NCBI GenBank assembly: GCA_910574885.1 | Contig: CAJTDD010000023.1 | Location: forward strand, 1-64,000 | Source of the DNA: Lachnospiraceae bacterium | Lineage (GTDB): Bacteria > Bacillota > Clostridia > Lachnospirales > Lachnospiraceae | Length of the DNA: 64,000 nucleotides | Reading direction: 5' to 3' | Shown here: piece by piece, positions 52,982-60,493 of the stretch | Layout: each line of letters opens with the position of its first letter | Position numbering within the stretch: the first letter of the stretch is position 1 | The notes under the pieces: generated by a model | The model's input: the letters and a program-made list of their open reading frames with translations, nothing else | The model's database searches: none | What the model was told of the DNA's origin: nothing | Position numbers and translations under genes: made by a program

Positions 52982-53098
52982 GCATATGGAAGGGCGCAGG
53001 TCAAGTTTTTGCTGCGTCCTTCATTACAAACTGTCGGAACATGGCTGGTACTTGTATCAGCCGTATTTCGGCAGTTAATTAGTGGATGGAAGTTTTAT

Positions 53099-53162
53099 GC
53101 CCGAGACCACTGAAAAGCATATTTTCATCCGGAAAGAAAATGTGTTTTTCAGTAGTTTCGGC
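53099..53162 (+). promoter_or_regulatory. Long imperfect hairpin in the pnp leader
   Basis: Arms 53099-53126 and 53136-53162 pair over about 26 bp (GCCCGAGACCACTGAAAAGC start of left arm; loop ATCCGGAAA) with one bulge, one mismatch and three G-T pairs. It lies 47 bases before the pnp ATG. Two smaller overlapping hairpins, GGCTG/CAGCC (53044-53062) and GCCG/CGGC (53060-53072), precede it and cannot form together. After rpsO, GAAGGGCGCAG/CTGCGTCCTTC (52989-53022) forms a stem without a T-run. Confidence 0.75.
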
Positions 53163-53209
53163 AGCTTTCGCCCACAGGAGGAAATGCAGAATAAAAAAGG
53201 AGAAAATGT

Positions 53210-55297
53210 ATGTACAAAAAATTTGAGTTGGAGTTAGCCGGGAGAAATCTCTGCGTAGATGTAGACAGGGTTGCGAAGCAGGCGAATGGAGCCGTTTTGA
53301 TGCATTACGGAGAGACCACGGTGTTGTGTACGGCGACGGCTTCCGAGAAGCCAAGGGAAGGAATCGATTTCTTCCCTTTAAGTGTAGAATATAATGAGAG
53401 GCTGTATTCTGTAGGAAAGATTCCGGGTGGATTCAATAAGAGGGAAGGCAAGGCTTCCGAGAATGCAATCCTTACCTGCCGCGTGATCGACCGCCCCATG
53501 CGTCCGCTGTTCCCGAAGGATTACCGGAACGACGTGACCCTTGAAAACTTGGTGCTGTCTGTAGATCAGGACTGTTCCCCGGAGCTTACGGCGATGTTAG
53601 GGGCAGCCATTGCCACCAGCATTTCCGATATCCCCTTTGACGGGCCCATATCCACAACGCAGGTAGGTTTAGTCGAGGGAGAATTCGTGTTTAACCCTAC
53701 GGCGGCACAGAAAGAAGTGTCCGACCTTGCGCTGACGGTGGCGTCTACTAAGGAGAAGGTCATTATGATTGAGGCCGGGGCCAATGAAGTTCCGGAGCAG
53801 AAGATGATTGAGGCGATTTTTGCCGCCCATGAGATGAACCAGAAGGTGATTGCATTTATCGATACCATCGTGGCAGAGTGCGGCAAGAAGAAGCATGAAT
53901 ATGAGAGCTGTGCGGTTCCTGAGGAATTGTTTGCGGCAATTCGGGAGATTGTACCGCCGGAGGCGATGGAAGAAGCGGTATTTACGGACGAGAAGCAGGT
54001 ACGGGAGGAGAATATCCGCCAGATTACGGAGAAGCTTACGGAAGCGTTCGCCGAGAATGAGGAATGGCTTGCCCTGCTTGGCGAGGCAGTATACCAGTAC
54101 CAGAAGAAGACTGTCCGCAAGATGATCCTGAAAGACCACAAGCGTCCCGACGGAAGGGCGATTGACCAGATCCGCCCGCTGGCGGCAGAGATTGATTTGA
54201 TTCCACGGGTTCACGGTTCTGCTATGTTCACCCGTGGACAGACGCAGATCTGTACCATTACCACCTTGGCGCCCCTTGCGGAGGCCCAGAGATTAGATGG
54301 GCTGGATGAGGCAGAGACTTCCAAGCGCTATATGCACCATTATAATTTCCCGTCTTATTCTGTGGGTGAGACAAGACCCTCCAGAGGACCGGGACGCCGT
54401 GAGATTGGGCATGGCGCGCTGGCAGAGCGGGCGTTGATTCCGGTGCTGCCAAGCGAGACGGAGTTCCCCTATGCGATTCGTACAGTTTCTGAGACGTTTG
54501 AGTCCAATGGTTCTACATCGCAGGCAAGCATCTGCGCGTCTTCCATGTCGCTGATGACGGCGGGCGTACCGATTAAGGCTGCCGTTGCAGGTATTTCGGC
54601 AGGTTTGGTGACAGGTGAGACGGATGACGACTATCTGGTGCTTACGGATATTCAGGGGCTTGAGGATTTCTTCGGGGATATGGACTTTAAGGTAGCCGGT
54701 ACTCATAAGGGAATCACGGCGATTCAGATGGATATCAAGATTCATGGTTTGACAAGGCCGATTATTGAGGAAGCGATTGCGGCGACGAAGAAGGCAAGGA
54801 CTTACATCCTTGACGAGGTGATGGCGAAGACGATTGAACAGCCAAGGCCGGAGGTAGGGCCGTACGCGCCGAAGATTATCCAGATGCAGATTGACCCGCA
54901 GAAGATTGGCGACGTGGTAGGACAGCGGGGCAAGACCATCAATGCGATTATCGAGCAGACCGGCGTGAAGATTGATATTACGGACGACGGTTCTGTGTCT
55001 ATCTGCGGAACCGACGCAAAGAGCATGGAAGAGGCTAAGAAGCTGATCTATATCATTGTGACCGATTTCGAGGCGGGACAAGTTCTGGAAGGAAAGGTTG
55101 TCAGCATTAAGGAGTTTGGCGCATTTATTGAATTCGCACCGGGCAAGGAAGGAATGGTACACATTTCCAAGATTGCTAAGGAGAGAGTAAGGCAGGTAGA
55201 GGATGTACTGACACTGGGAGACGAGGTGAAGGTTGTCTGCCTGGGCAAGGATAAGATGGGACGGATGTCGTTTAGTATTAAGGACGTTGCGGAGTAA
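53210..55297 (+). CDS. pnp: Polyribonucleotide nucleotidyltransferase (PNPase)
   Basis: PNPase degrades RNA 3' to 5' by phosphorolysis. The 695-residue protein has two RNase PH domains. The second holds the catalytic region with AKGSTSQASICASS-like SNGSTSQASICASSMSLMTAG and DFFGDMDFKVAGT. A KH domain (IGDVVGQRGKTINAIIEQTG, near 568) and an S1 domain (GQVLEGKVVSIKEFGAFIEF) complete the normal layout. The start is ATG 53210, after AAAAGGAG. It ends at a strong terminator. Confidence 0.98.
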   Translation: MYKKFELELAGRNLCVDVDRVAKQANGAVLMHYGETTVLCTATASEKPREGIDFFPLSVEYNERLYSVGKIPGGFNKREGKASENAILTCRVIDRPMRPLFPKDYRNDVTLENLVLSVDQDCSPELTAMLGAAIATSISDIPFDGPISTTQVGLVEGEFVFNPTAAQKEVSDLALTVASTKEKVIMIEAGANEVPEQKMIEAIFAAHEMNQKVIAFIDTIVAECGKKKHEYESCAVPEELFAAIREIVPPEAMEEAVFTDEKQVREENIRQITEKLTEAFAENEEWLALLGEAVYQYQKKTVRKMILKDHKRPDGRAIDQIRPLAAEIDLIPRVHGSAMFTRGQTQICTITTLAPLAEAQRLDGLDEAETSKRYMHHYNFPSYSVGETRPSRGPGRREIGHGALAERALIPVLPSETEFPYAIRTVSETFESNGSTSQASICASSMSLMTAGVPIKAAVAGISAGLVTGETDDDYLVLTDIQGLEDFFGDMDFKVAGTHKGITAIQMDIKIHGLTRPIIEEAIAATKKARTYILDEVMAKTIEQPRPEVGPYAPKIIQMQIDPQKIGDVVGQRGKTINAIIEQTGVKIDITDDGSVSICGTDAKSMEEAKKLIYIIVTDFEAGQVLEGKVVSIKEFGAFIEFAPGKEGMVHISKIAKERVRQVEDVLTLGDEVKVVCLGKDKMGRMSFSIKDVAE

Positions 55298-55298
55298 A

Positions 55299-55331
55299 GA
55301 AAAATCCACCTTTTATAGGTGGATTTTTTTT
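55299..55331 (+). terminator. Strong Rho-independent terminator after pnp
   Basis: AAAATCCACC (55301-55310) pairs with GGTGGATTTT (55318-55327), loop TTTTATA, then a T-run. Confidence 0.93.
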
Positions 55332-55380
55332 GCGTTAGTGCTTACGGGGAGGAAGGAGATTTATTTAAACAGAATTTTAT

Positions 55381-55408
55381 TCATAAATACAATGCCTGTA
55401 CATATATT
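55381..55408 (+). promoter_or_regulatory. Candidate sigma-E promoter of the spoIIIA operon
   Basis: TCATAAA (55381-55387), 13 bases, then CATATATT (55401-55408) resemble the sporulation sigma-E elements (an ATA-containing -35 and CATAC.AT -10). The position, 22 bases before the spoIIIAA start, suits a mother-cell operon that is under sigma-E in Bacillus. The match is partial. Confidence 0.45.
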
Positions 55409-55429
55409 GGAATTAAGAGGTGGACAGAT

Positions 55430-56377
55430 ATGCAAAACGATAGAATATTAAAGGTTCTTCCCCGGAATGTCCGGCTGGCGGTCATAAAGGAACGGCAAAA
55501 TGACGCACACATGCAGGAATTAAGGCTTCGGGTGGGAAAACCCCTTCTTGCAATCTATGGCGGCAATGAACGGCTAATCGGGAAGGAGCGGGACGGGCCT
55601 TACATCGTCACAAGAGAAGACGTAAAGGAAATGTTGGAGTATGTCAGTAATTTTTCCTTATATGCATACGAACAGGAAATGAAGCAGGGATTTATCACAA
55701 TTGAGGGAGGTCACAGAGTGGGGATGACAGGTCAGGCAATCATAGAAAACGGGAGGGTGAAGAACCTGCGCTATATCTCATCCATAAACTTACGTATGTC
55801 CCATGAAGCAATCGGGTGCGCAGATTCAGTATTCCCATACATCACTGAGGAAGGAAGGCTGTGCCATACGCTCATCGTTTCCCCGCCAGGATGCGGCAAG
55901 ACAACGCTGCTTAGGGACATGATACGCCAGATTTCCGACGGAAACCGCTGGGTTAAGGGCATGGCGGTAGGTGTGGTGGATGAACGCTCGGAAATCGGCG
56001 GCTGTTACAGGGGCGTTGCCCAGAATGATTTGGGCATCCGAACCGACATCTTAGACGGCTGTCCTAAGGCGGAAGGAATGACCATGCTCATCCGCTCCAT
56101 GAGCCCGGCGGTCCTGGCTGTGGACGAAATCGGTTCGGCAGAGGATGTACATGCCACCATCCACGCCATGCACTGCGGCTGTCGGCTGCTGGCGACCATC
56201 CACGCAGATTCTATGGAGGAGCTTAGGAAGAAGCCGCTGGTTGACCGCATGGTGGCTGAAAAACGGTTCGAGAGGTATATACTGCTTGGGAAACGGGAAC
56301 GTGTGGGGCAGGTAAGCGGTCTGTTCGACAGCCGGGGAAGCCTTCTCTACAGCGAGACGGCGGGTGTGTCATGCTGA
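55430..56377 (+). CDS. spoIIIAA: Stage III sporulation protein AA (ATPase)
   Basis: SpoIIIAA is the secretion-type ATPase of the SpoIIIA-SpoIIQ channel between mother cell and forespore. The 315-residue protein has Walker A SPPGCGKTTLLRD from 151, VGVVDERSEIGGCYRG, the Walker B-like AVLAVDEIGSAEDV near 226, and ATIHADS. An N-terminal region GGHRVGMTGQAI is conserved. ATG 55430 follows GAGGTGG; upstream in-frame ATG 55319 would start in the pnp terminator. It overlaps spoIIIAB by 7 bases. Confidence 0.96.
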   Translation: MQNDRILKVLPRNVRLAVIKERQNDAHMQELRLRVGKPLLAIYGGNERLIGKERDGPYIVTREDVKEMLEYVSNFSLYAYEQEMKQGFITIEGGHRVGMTGQAIIENGRVKNLRYISSINLRMSHEAIGCADSVFPYITEEGRLCHTLIVSPPGCGKTTLLRDMIRQISDGNRWVKGMAVGVVDERSEIGGCYRGVAQNDLGIRTDILDGCPKAEGMTMLIRSMSPAVLAVDEIGSAEDVHATIHAMHCGCRLLATIHADSMEELRKKPLVDRMVAEKRFERYILLGKRERVGQVSGLFDSRGSLLYSETAGVSC

Positions 56378-56892
56378 TGAAAACCGTGGGCGGCGCCCTT
56401 GTCATCGCAGCCACTTCCATGTGGGGGCATGCCGCGGCAAAGCAGATTGGCGACGGCTACAAAGAGCTTCAATATCTGCAAAAACTCCTGTATCTGTTAA
56501 GGAGTGAAATCCAATATGCAAGGTCATATTTAGGAGAAGCATTTCTACAGATTGGACAGAAGGCGTTAAGTCCTTACAGGGAATGGCTTTTAGGGCTGTG
56601 TAAGCAGATGGAGAAAGAGCGGGACGGCACATTTGCCGGTATGTGGGAGGAGAGTACGAAGACCTTTCTGGCAGATTCCGGGCTTCCTAAGGAAGAGCTT
56701 CTGCGCCTTGCCGCCTTCGGAAACCAGCTGGGAATCGCAGACGCCGAGATGCAGGTAAAGACTCTGGATTTGTATCTGGAAGAAATCAGGCTTTCCATGG
56801 AGGAGATGCGTGAAGAAATGAGGACGAAGATAAGGTTGTGCCATTGCCTTGGGGTGATGAGCGGAATCTTTATCACTGTCCTGTTGCTATAG
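56371..56892 (+). CDS. spoIIIAB: Stage III sporulation protein AB
   Basis: The 173-residue protein has an N-terminal membrane helix (GGALVIAATSMWGHAAA) and a type II secretion GspF-like helical cytoplasmic part (LQYLQKLLYLLRSEIQYARSYL). A second hydrophobic end closes it (CHCLGVMSGIFITVLLL). This matches the SpoIIIAB family, which partners SpoIIIAA in the feeding-tube complex. Confidence 0.94.
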   Translation: MLMKTVGGALVIAATSMWGHAAAKQIGDGYKELQYLQKLLYLLRSEIQYARSYLGEAFLQIGQKALSPYREWLLGLCKQMEKERDGTFAGMWEESTKTFLADSGLPKEELLRLAAFGNQLGIADAEMQVKTLDLYLEEIRLSMEEMREEMRTKIRLCHCLGVMSGIFITVLLL

Positions 56893-56903
56893 AGGAGGAG
56901 TAC

Positions 56904-57098
56904 ATGAGTGTGAACCTGATATTCAAAATTGCGGCTGTGGGAATTCTGGTTTCCGTGTTAAGCCAGGTTTTAAAGCACAGCGGAAGGGAAGAGCAGGCAT
57001 TCCTGACGAGCCTTGCGGGGCTTTTGCTGGTGCTGTTCTGGATTGTGCCGTATATCTATGATTTGTTTGAGTCCATAAAGCGGCTGTTTTCATTATAG
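56904..57098 (+). CDS. spoIIIAC: Stage III sporulation protein AC
   Basis: The 64-residue protein has two membrane helices (LIFKIAAVGILVSVLSQVLK and AFLTSLAGLLLVLFWIVPYI) separated by the conserved polar HSGREEQ loop. ATG 56904 has AGGAGGAG upstream and gives the family length; reading further upstream would run into spoIIIAB. Confidence 0.94.
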   Translation: MSVNLIFKIAAVGILVSVLSQVLKHSGREEQAFLTSLAGLLLVLFWIVPYIYDLFESIKRLFSL

Positions 57099-57142
57099 AT
57101 TATGCGGCGGAAAATATATGACGGTAGAAAGAAGGGATTGCC

Positions 57143-57529
57143 ATGGATATGCTGCAAATCGGGATTATGGGCGTAGCCGGGACGCTTCTCGCCGTGCAGT
57201 TTAAAAGCGGGAAATCCGAGTATGGGATTTATATTACGGTGACATTGAGCCTGATTATCTTTTTCTGCATCCTGGGGCGTCTTGGAACGATTGTAGAAGC
57301 GATGAAGGGAATCGGCAGGTTTATCGGGCTTGATCAGGCGTATGTGGGGACGCTGATTAAGATGCTGGGCATTACCTATGTGGCAGAGTTTTCGTCAGGT
57401 ATCTGTAAAGATGCGGGATACCAGACGATTGCCGGCCAGATTGAAATCTTTGGGAAGCTGGCGGTGATGCTTTTGAGCCTGCCCATACTCATGACTCTGC
57501 TGAACACCATCCGGGAGTTTCTGTCATGA
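57143..57529 (+). CDS. spoIIIAD: Stage III sporulation protein AD
   Basis: The 128-residue protein is related in sequence to SpoIIIAC, with four hydrophobic helices (IMGVAGTLLAVQFK, YITVTLSLIIFFCILGRLG, TLIKMLGITYVAEFSSGICKDAG, LAVMLLSLPILMTLLNTI). It forms part of the channel base. It overlaps spoIIIAE by four bases (ATGA). Confidence 0.95.
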   Translation: MDMLQIGIMGVAGTLLAVQFKSGKSEYGIYITVTLSLIIFFCILGRLGTIVEAMKGIGRFIGLDQAYVGTLIKMLGITYVAEFSSGICKDAGYQTIAGQIEIFGKLAVMLLSLPILMTLLNTIREFLS

Positions 57530-58674
57530 GGAAATGGAAACATGCCTTATTGGCGCTGGCTATGGGCGTCTTGGTGCTGCTTTCCTTTCTGCCGGTGGAT
57601 GCAAAGGCATCCGAGGGAGCAGATGGCTCGGATATGATAAGCCGGTATGATTTTGATGAAATCGACAGTATGCTTGAGGAAATATTTCCCAGGGAGCAGC
57701 TAGGCTTCAAGGAAACTTTGATGGGAATCCTGTCCGGCGACTTGGATTTTTCCATTCATTTACTGGGCAGGCTGGTGGCAGACCAGTTGGGATACGCATT
57801 CAAAAGCAGCCGGGATAGTCTGATTCATATGTTGGTCATCGCACTGCTGGCCGCCTTGTTTGGCAATTTTTCCAAGGTATTTAAGAGCCGACAGATTTCC
57901 GATATCAGTTTTTATGCCCTGTACCTGCTGCTCATTGCCCTTGCAATCAGTTCCTTTGAAGCCGTGGTGGACTGGGTGCGGGGAGGAATCGAGGCGCTAG
58001 TTGCCTTTATGGGCGTGTTCTGCCCTCTGTATTTCCTTGCCATCTCCGTAGCAAGAGGGAGTATTACTTCCGTAGCTTTCTACCATATTGTGCTGTTCCT
58101 GATTTTTTTGACGGAGGTTTTAATTCTGAACTTTCTGCTGCCTATGCTCCATATCTATATGATGGTGCGGGTCTTGAATTACCTGTCGGATGAAGACTAT
58201 CTGAGCAAATTTGCAGAATTAATCGAGATGGCCGTGTCTTGGATTCTCAAGACGGTGCTTGCCTGTATTGTGGGGTTAAACGTTATCCAAGGCCTGATTA
58301 GCCCTGCAATCGACAGTGTGAAGCGAAGCGCCATTACCCGCAGCGCAGAGGCCATCCCTGGAATCGGCGATGCCATCGGCGGCATGGCGGAAGTGGCCAT
58401 TGGAACAGCCGTCCTTGTAAAAAACGGAATCGGCATGGCGGGAGCAGTGATTTCGGTTGCCCTGTGTATGGTTCCTCTGGCACAAGTCGCCTGCATCGCA
58501 CTTCTCTACAAACTGGCAGCCGCAGTCATACAGCCGGTCTCAGATAAGCGGATTGTGGGCTTAATTGAGACTGTGGGGGATGGGTGCAGGATGCTGCTTA
58601 GCGTGGTATTTACGACTGGATTTCTGTTTCTGCTGACGATTGTAGTGGTGGCGGCGGTCACGGGAAATGTATGA
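57526..58674 (+). CDS. spoIIIAE: Stage III sporulation protein AE
   Basis: The 382-residue polytopic membrane protein has a signal-like N-terminus (ALLALAMGVLVLLSFLPVDAKA) and a soluble segment with FDEIDSMLEEIFP. Seven or more hydrophobic segments include LIHMLVIALLAALFGNFSK and IVLFLIFLTEVLILNFLLP. The conserved SVKRSAITRSAEAIPGIGDAIGGMAEVAIG is present. It is the large channel component. Confidence 0.95.
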   Translation: MRKWKHALLALAMGVLVLLSFLPVDAKASEGADGSDMISRYDFDEIDSMLEEIFPREQLGFKETLMGILSGDLDFSIHLLGRLVADQLGYAFKSSRDSLIHMLVIALLAALFGNFSKVFKSRQISDISFYALYLLLIALAISSFEAVVDWVRGGIEALVAFMGVFCPLYFLAISVARGSITSVAFYHIVLFLIFLTEVLILNFLLPMLHIYMMVRVLNYLSDEDYLSKFAELIEMAVSWILKTVLACIVGLNVIQGLISPAIDSVKRSAITRSAEAIPGIGDAIGGMAEVAIGTAVLVKNGIGMAGAVISVALCMVPLAQVACIALLYKLAAAVIQPVSDKRIVGLIETVGDGCRMLLSVVFTTGFLFLLTIVVVAAVTGNV

Positions 58675-58683
58675 GGTGTGAGG

Positions 58684-59073
58684 ATGTTTTCTTATTTGTA
58701 TGAATGGATTATGAATCTGTCATATTACATGGTCATGGTAACGGCAGTCATGCATATCGTCCCGAACTCCGATTATAAGAGGTATATTCGGTTCTTCACC
58801 GGACTTGTGCTGGTGCTTATGCTGACAGACCCAGTCCTTGGGCTGCTGGGCGCAGGGGATTTGTGGCAGAACCTCTATGAAAGCCCGGCATACCGGGAGC
58901 AGGTGGAGAAGATGGAGCAGGCTTTGCAGGATTTTACGGGAATGTCAGAGGATTTTGAGGAGGAATCTAAGGAGAGAGACCAGGAAGATTTTGCGGGCAG
59001 TATGGGAAGCGCAGGAACAGAAGAGGATGCTGGTACGCAGATACGAGTGGATGAAATCAAAATTGGAAGATAG
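58684..59073 (+). CDS. spoIIIAF: Stage III sporulation protein AF
   Basis: The 129-residue protein has two N-terminal membrane helices (YLYEWIMNLSYYMVMVTAVMH and YIRFFTGLVLVLMLTDPVLGLL), then a helical acidic domain. ATG 58684 follows GAGGTG; the in-frame GTG at 58678 would add two residues. It is a minor channel-associated protein. Confidence 0.9.
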   Translation: MFSYLYEWIMNLSYYMVMVTAVMHIVPNSDYKRYIRFFTGLVLVLMLTDPVLGLLGAGDLWQNLYESPAYREQVEKMEQALQDFTGMSEDFEEESKERDQEDFAGSMGSAGTEEDAGTQIRVDEIKIGR

Positions 59074-59095
59074 CAGTGGGAAGGAGGGAAGGAGG

Positions 59096-59698
59096 ATGCA
59101 TTTGGAAGAAAGAAAAAAGCAGTTGTTTACATTTTTCGGAAAGATTTCCCCAAAAAAGTTAAAAAAAGACCAGCTTCTCATTCTCGTGCTTGCAGGAATC
59201 CTGCTGCTCGTCATAGCGATTCCCACAGAAAAGAAAGGAGATGGGAAGGGGAAAACAGAAACAGGCCTTAGCCTGAGCGAAGGGAAGACGGAAACCAATC
59301 AGAACGAATACTTATATAATCTGGAGAGACGCCTGGAGTCTGCGCTTTCCCAGATGTCCGGGGCTGGGGATGTGACGGTGATGATTACGCTGAAATCTTC
59401 GGCGGAGAAGGTGGTGGAAAAAGACCTGTCAGTGGCCAATGAAGCAGTCTCAGAGTCGGACAGCCAGGGGGGCAAAAGGACGACCCAGAATGCAGAACAT
59501 GGGGAGACGACCGTGTACAGCGACGGCGGACAGACAGGAGAGCCTTATGTCAGCAAAGAGTTAAGTCCTCAGATCGAGGGCGTGGTGGTCATTGCCGAGG
59601 GAGGCGCGGATTCTGTGGTCAAACAGAATATAACTGAGGCAGTTCAGGCATTATTTGGCATAGACACGCATAAGATTAGGGTAATGAAGAAGAGTTAA
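59096..59698 (+). CDS. spoIIIAG: Stage III sporulation protein AG
   Basis: The 200-residue protein has one N-terminal membrane helix (DQLLILVLAGILLLVIAIPT) and a ring-forming domain (LESALSQMSGAGDVTVMITLKS, EIEGVVVIAEGG-like PQIEGVVVIAEGGADSVVKQ, TEAVQALFGIDTHKIRVMK). It builds the large SpoIIIAG ring in the intermembrane space. ATG 59096 has AAGGAGG eight bases upstream. Confidence 0.95.
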   Translation: MHLEERKKQLFTFFGKISPKKLKKDQLLILVLAGILLLVIAIPTEKKGDGKGKTETGLSLSEGKTETNQNEYLYNLERRLESALSQMSGAGDVTVMITLKSSAEKVVEKDLSVANEAVSESDSQGGKRTTQNAEHGETTVYSDGGQTGEPYVSKELSPQIEGVVVIAEGGADSVVKQNITEAVQALFGIDTHKIRVMKKS

Positions 59699-59728
59699 AA
59701 TAATGTGGCAGAAGTAGGAGGAAGAACA

Positions 59729-60361
59729 GTGAAACAAATCGTGAAGAAAAACCAGATCATTATTGCGGCTTTGGCTGTCATGATTGCGGCGGCAGGATAC
59801 CTGAATTATTCGGGGAAGATTTTCGGGGACAAGAAAGAGGCGGAGACGGCAAATGCGGATCTTGCCAACCAGGAGCTTCTGGATATCTCAGAGGAAGACT
59901 TAGCAAGCGCATCGGACGACATCGAAAGCCAGGACGGGGAAGGGTCTGACGGAAGCGTGGACGGTACGCCGGGCGAGGCGGTGCTGACAGGCGGCGAAGC
60001 AAGCGCAGTTGTGGCAGAGGCAAAAGTGGCAAGGGAACAGGTGCGGGCAAAGAATAAAGAGTCCCTGCTCGAAATCATCGACAACGAGACATTGAGCGAC
60101 GCACAGAAACAGGACGCCGTGAACCAGATGGTGGCAATGACGGATTTAGCGGAAAAAGAAGCCGCAGCCGAGACCCTTCTTGCATCCAAGGGATTCAACG
60201 AAGTGGTGATAAGCCTGACGGCGGACACGGCGGACGTAGTGGTAAATGCGGCGGACCTAAGCGACGCGAACCGGGCGCAGATTGAAGACATCGTTGCGCG
60301 TAAGACCGGGGTGGCGGCGCAGAACATTGTGATTACGCCGGTAAGTACCCAAGGGAAATAA
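59729..60361 (+). CDS. spoIIIAH: Stage III sporulation protein AH
   Basis: The 210-residue mother-cell protein meets SpoIIQ from the forespore. It has a membrane helix near the N-terminus (IIIAALAVMIAAAGYLNY), an acidic linker, and the EscJ/YscJ-like ring domain at about 115-208 (LASKGFNEVVISLTADTADVVVNAADLS). GTG 59729 is chosen since AGGAGG at 59716-59721 gives seven-base spacing; GTG 59705 is upstream of that site. It ends the spoIIIA operon. Confidence 0.95.
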   Translation: MKQIVKKNQIIIAALAVMIAAAGYLNYSGKIFGDKKEAETANADLANQELLDISEEDLASASDDIESQDGEGSDGSVDGTPGEAVLTGGEASAVVAEAKVAREQVRAKNKESLLEIIDNETLSDAQKQDAVNQMVAMTDLAEKEAAAETLLASKGFNEVVISLTADTADVVVNAADLSDANRAQIEDIVARKTGVAAQNIVITPVSTQGK

Positions 60362-60403
60362 GACATTTTCAGACGTTTTCAGAACCTTTCCAGCAGAAAA
60401 ACA

Positions 60404-60432
60404 TTTACATTGAAAAAGAAGTTTATTATAAT
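60404..60432 (+). promoter_or_regulatory. Sigma-A promoter of the FtsA-like gene
   Basis: TTTACA (60404-60409) and perfect TATAAT (60427-60432) are 17 bases apart. A leader hairpin TGGGCAG/CTGCCCA follows at 60452-60473, just before the ribosome binding site AGGAGG. A vegetative promoter separates this gene from the sporulation operon. Confidence 0.88.
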
Positions 60433-60493
60433 AGTCTATAGTGAAAATTTGTGGGCAGGATGTATTCTGCCCATATTACTCAGGAGGACGGAC

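Noticed and set aside
54293..55309. 338-codon minus-strand frame opposite pnp
   Set aside because: Antisense shadow; no ribosome binding site or recognisable domain.
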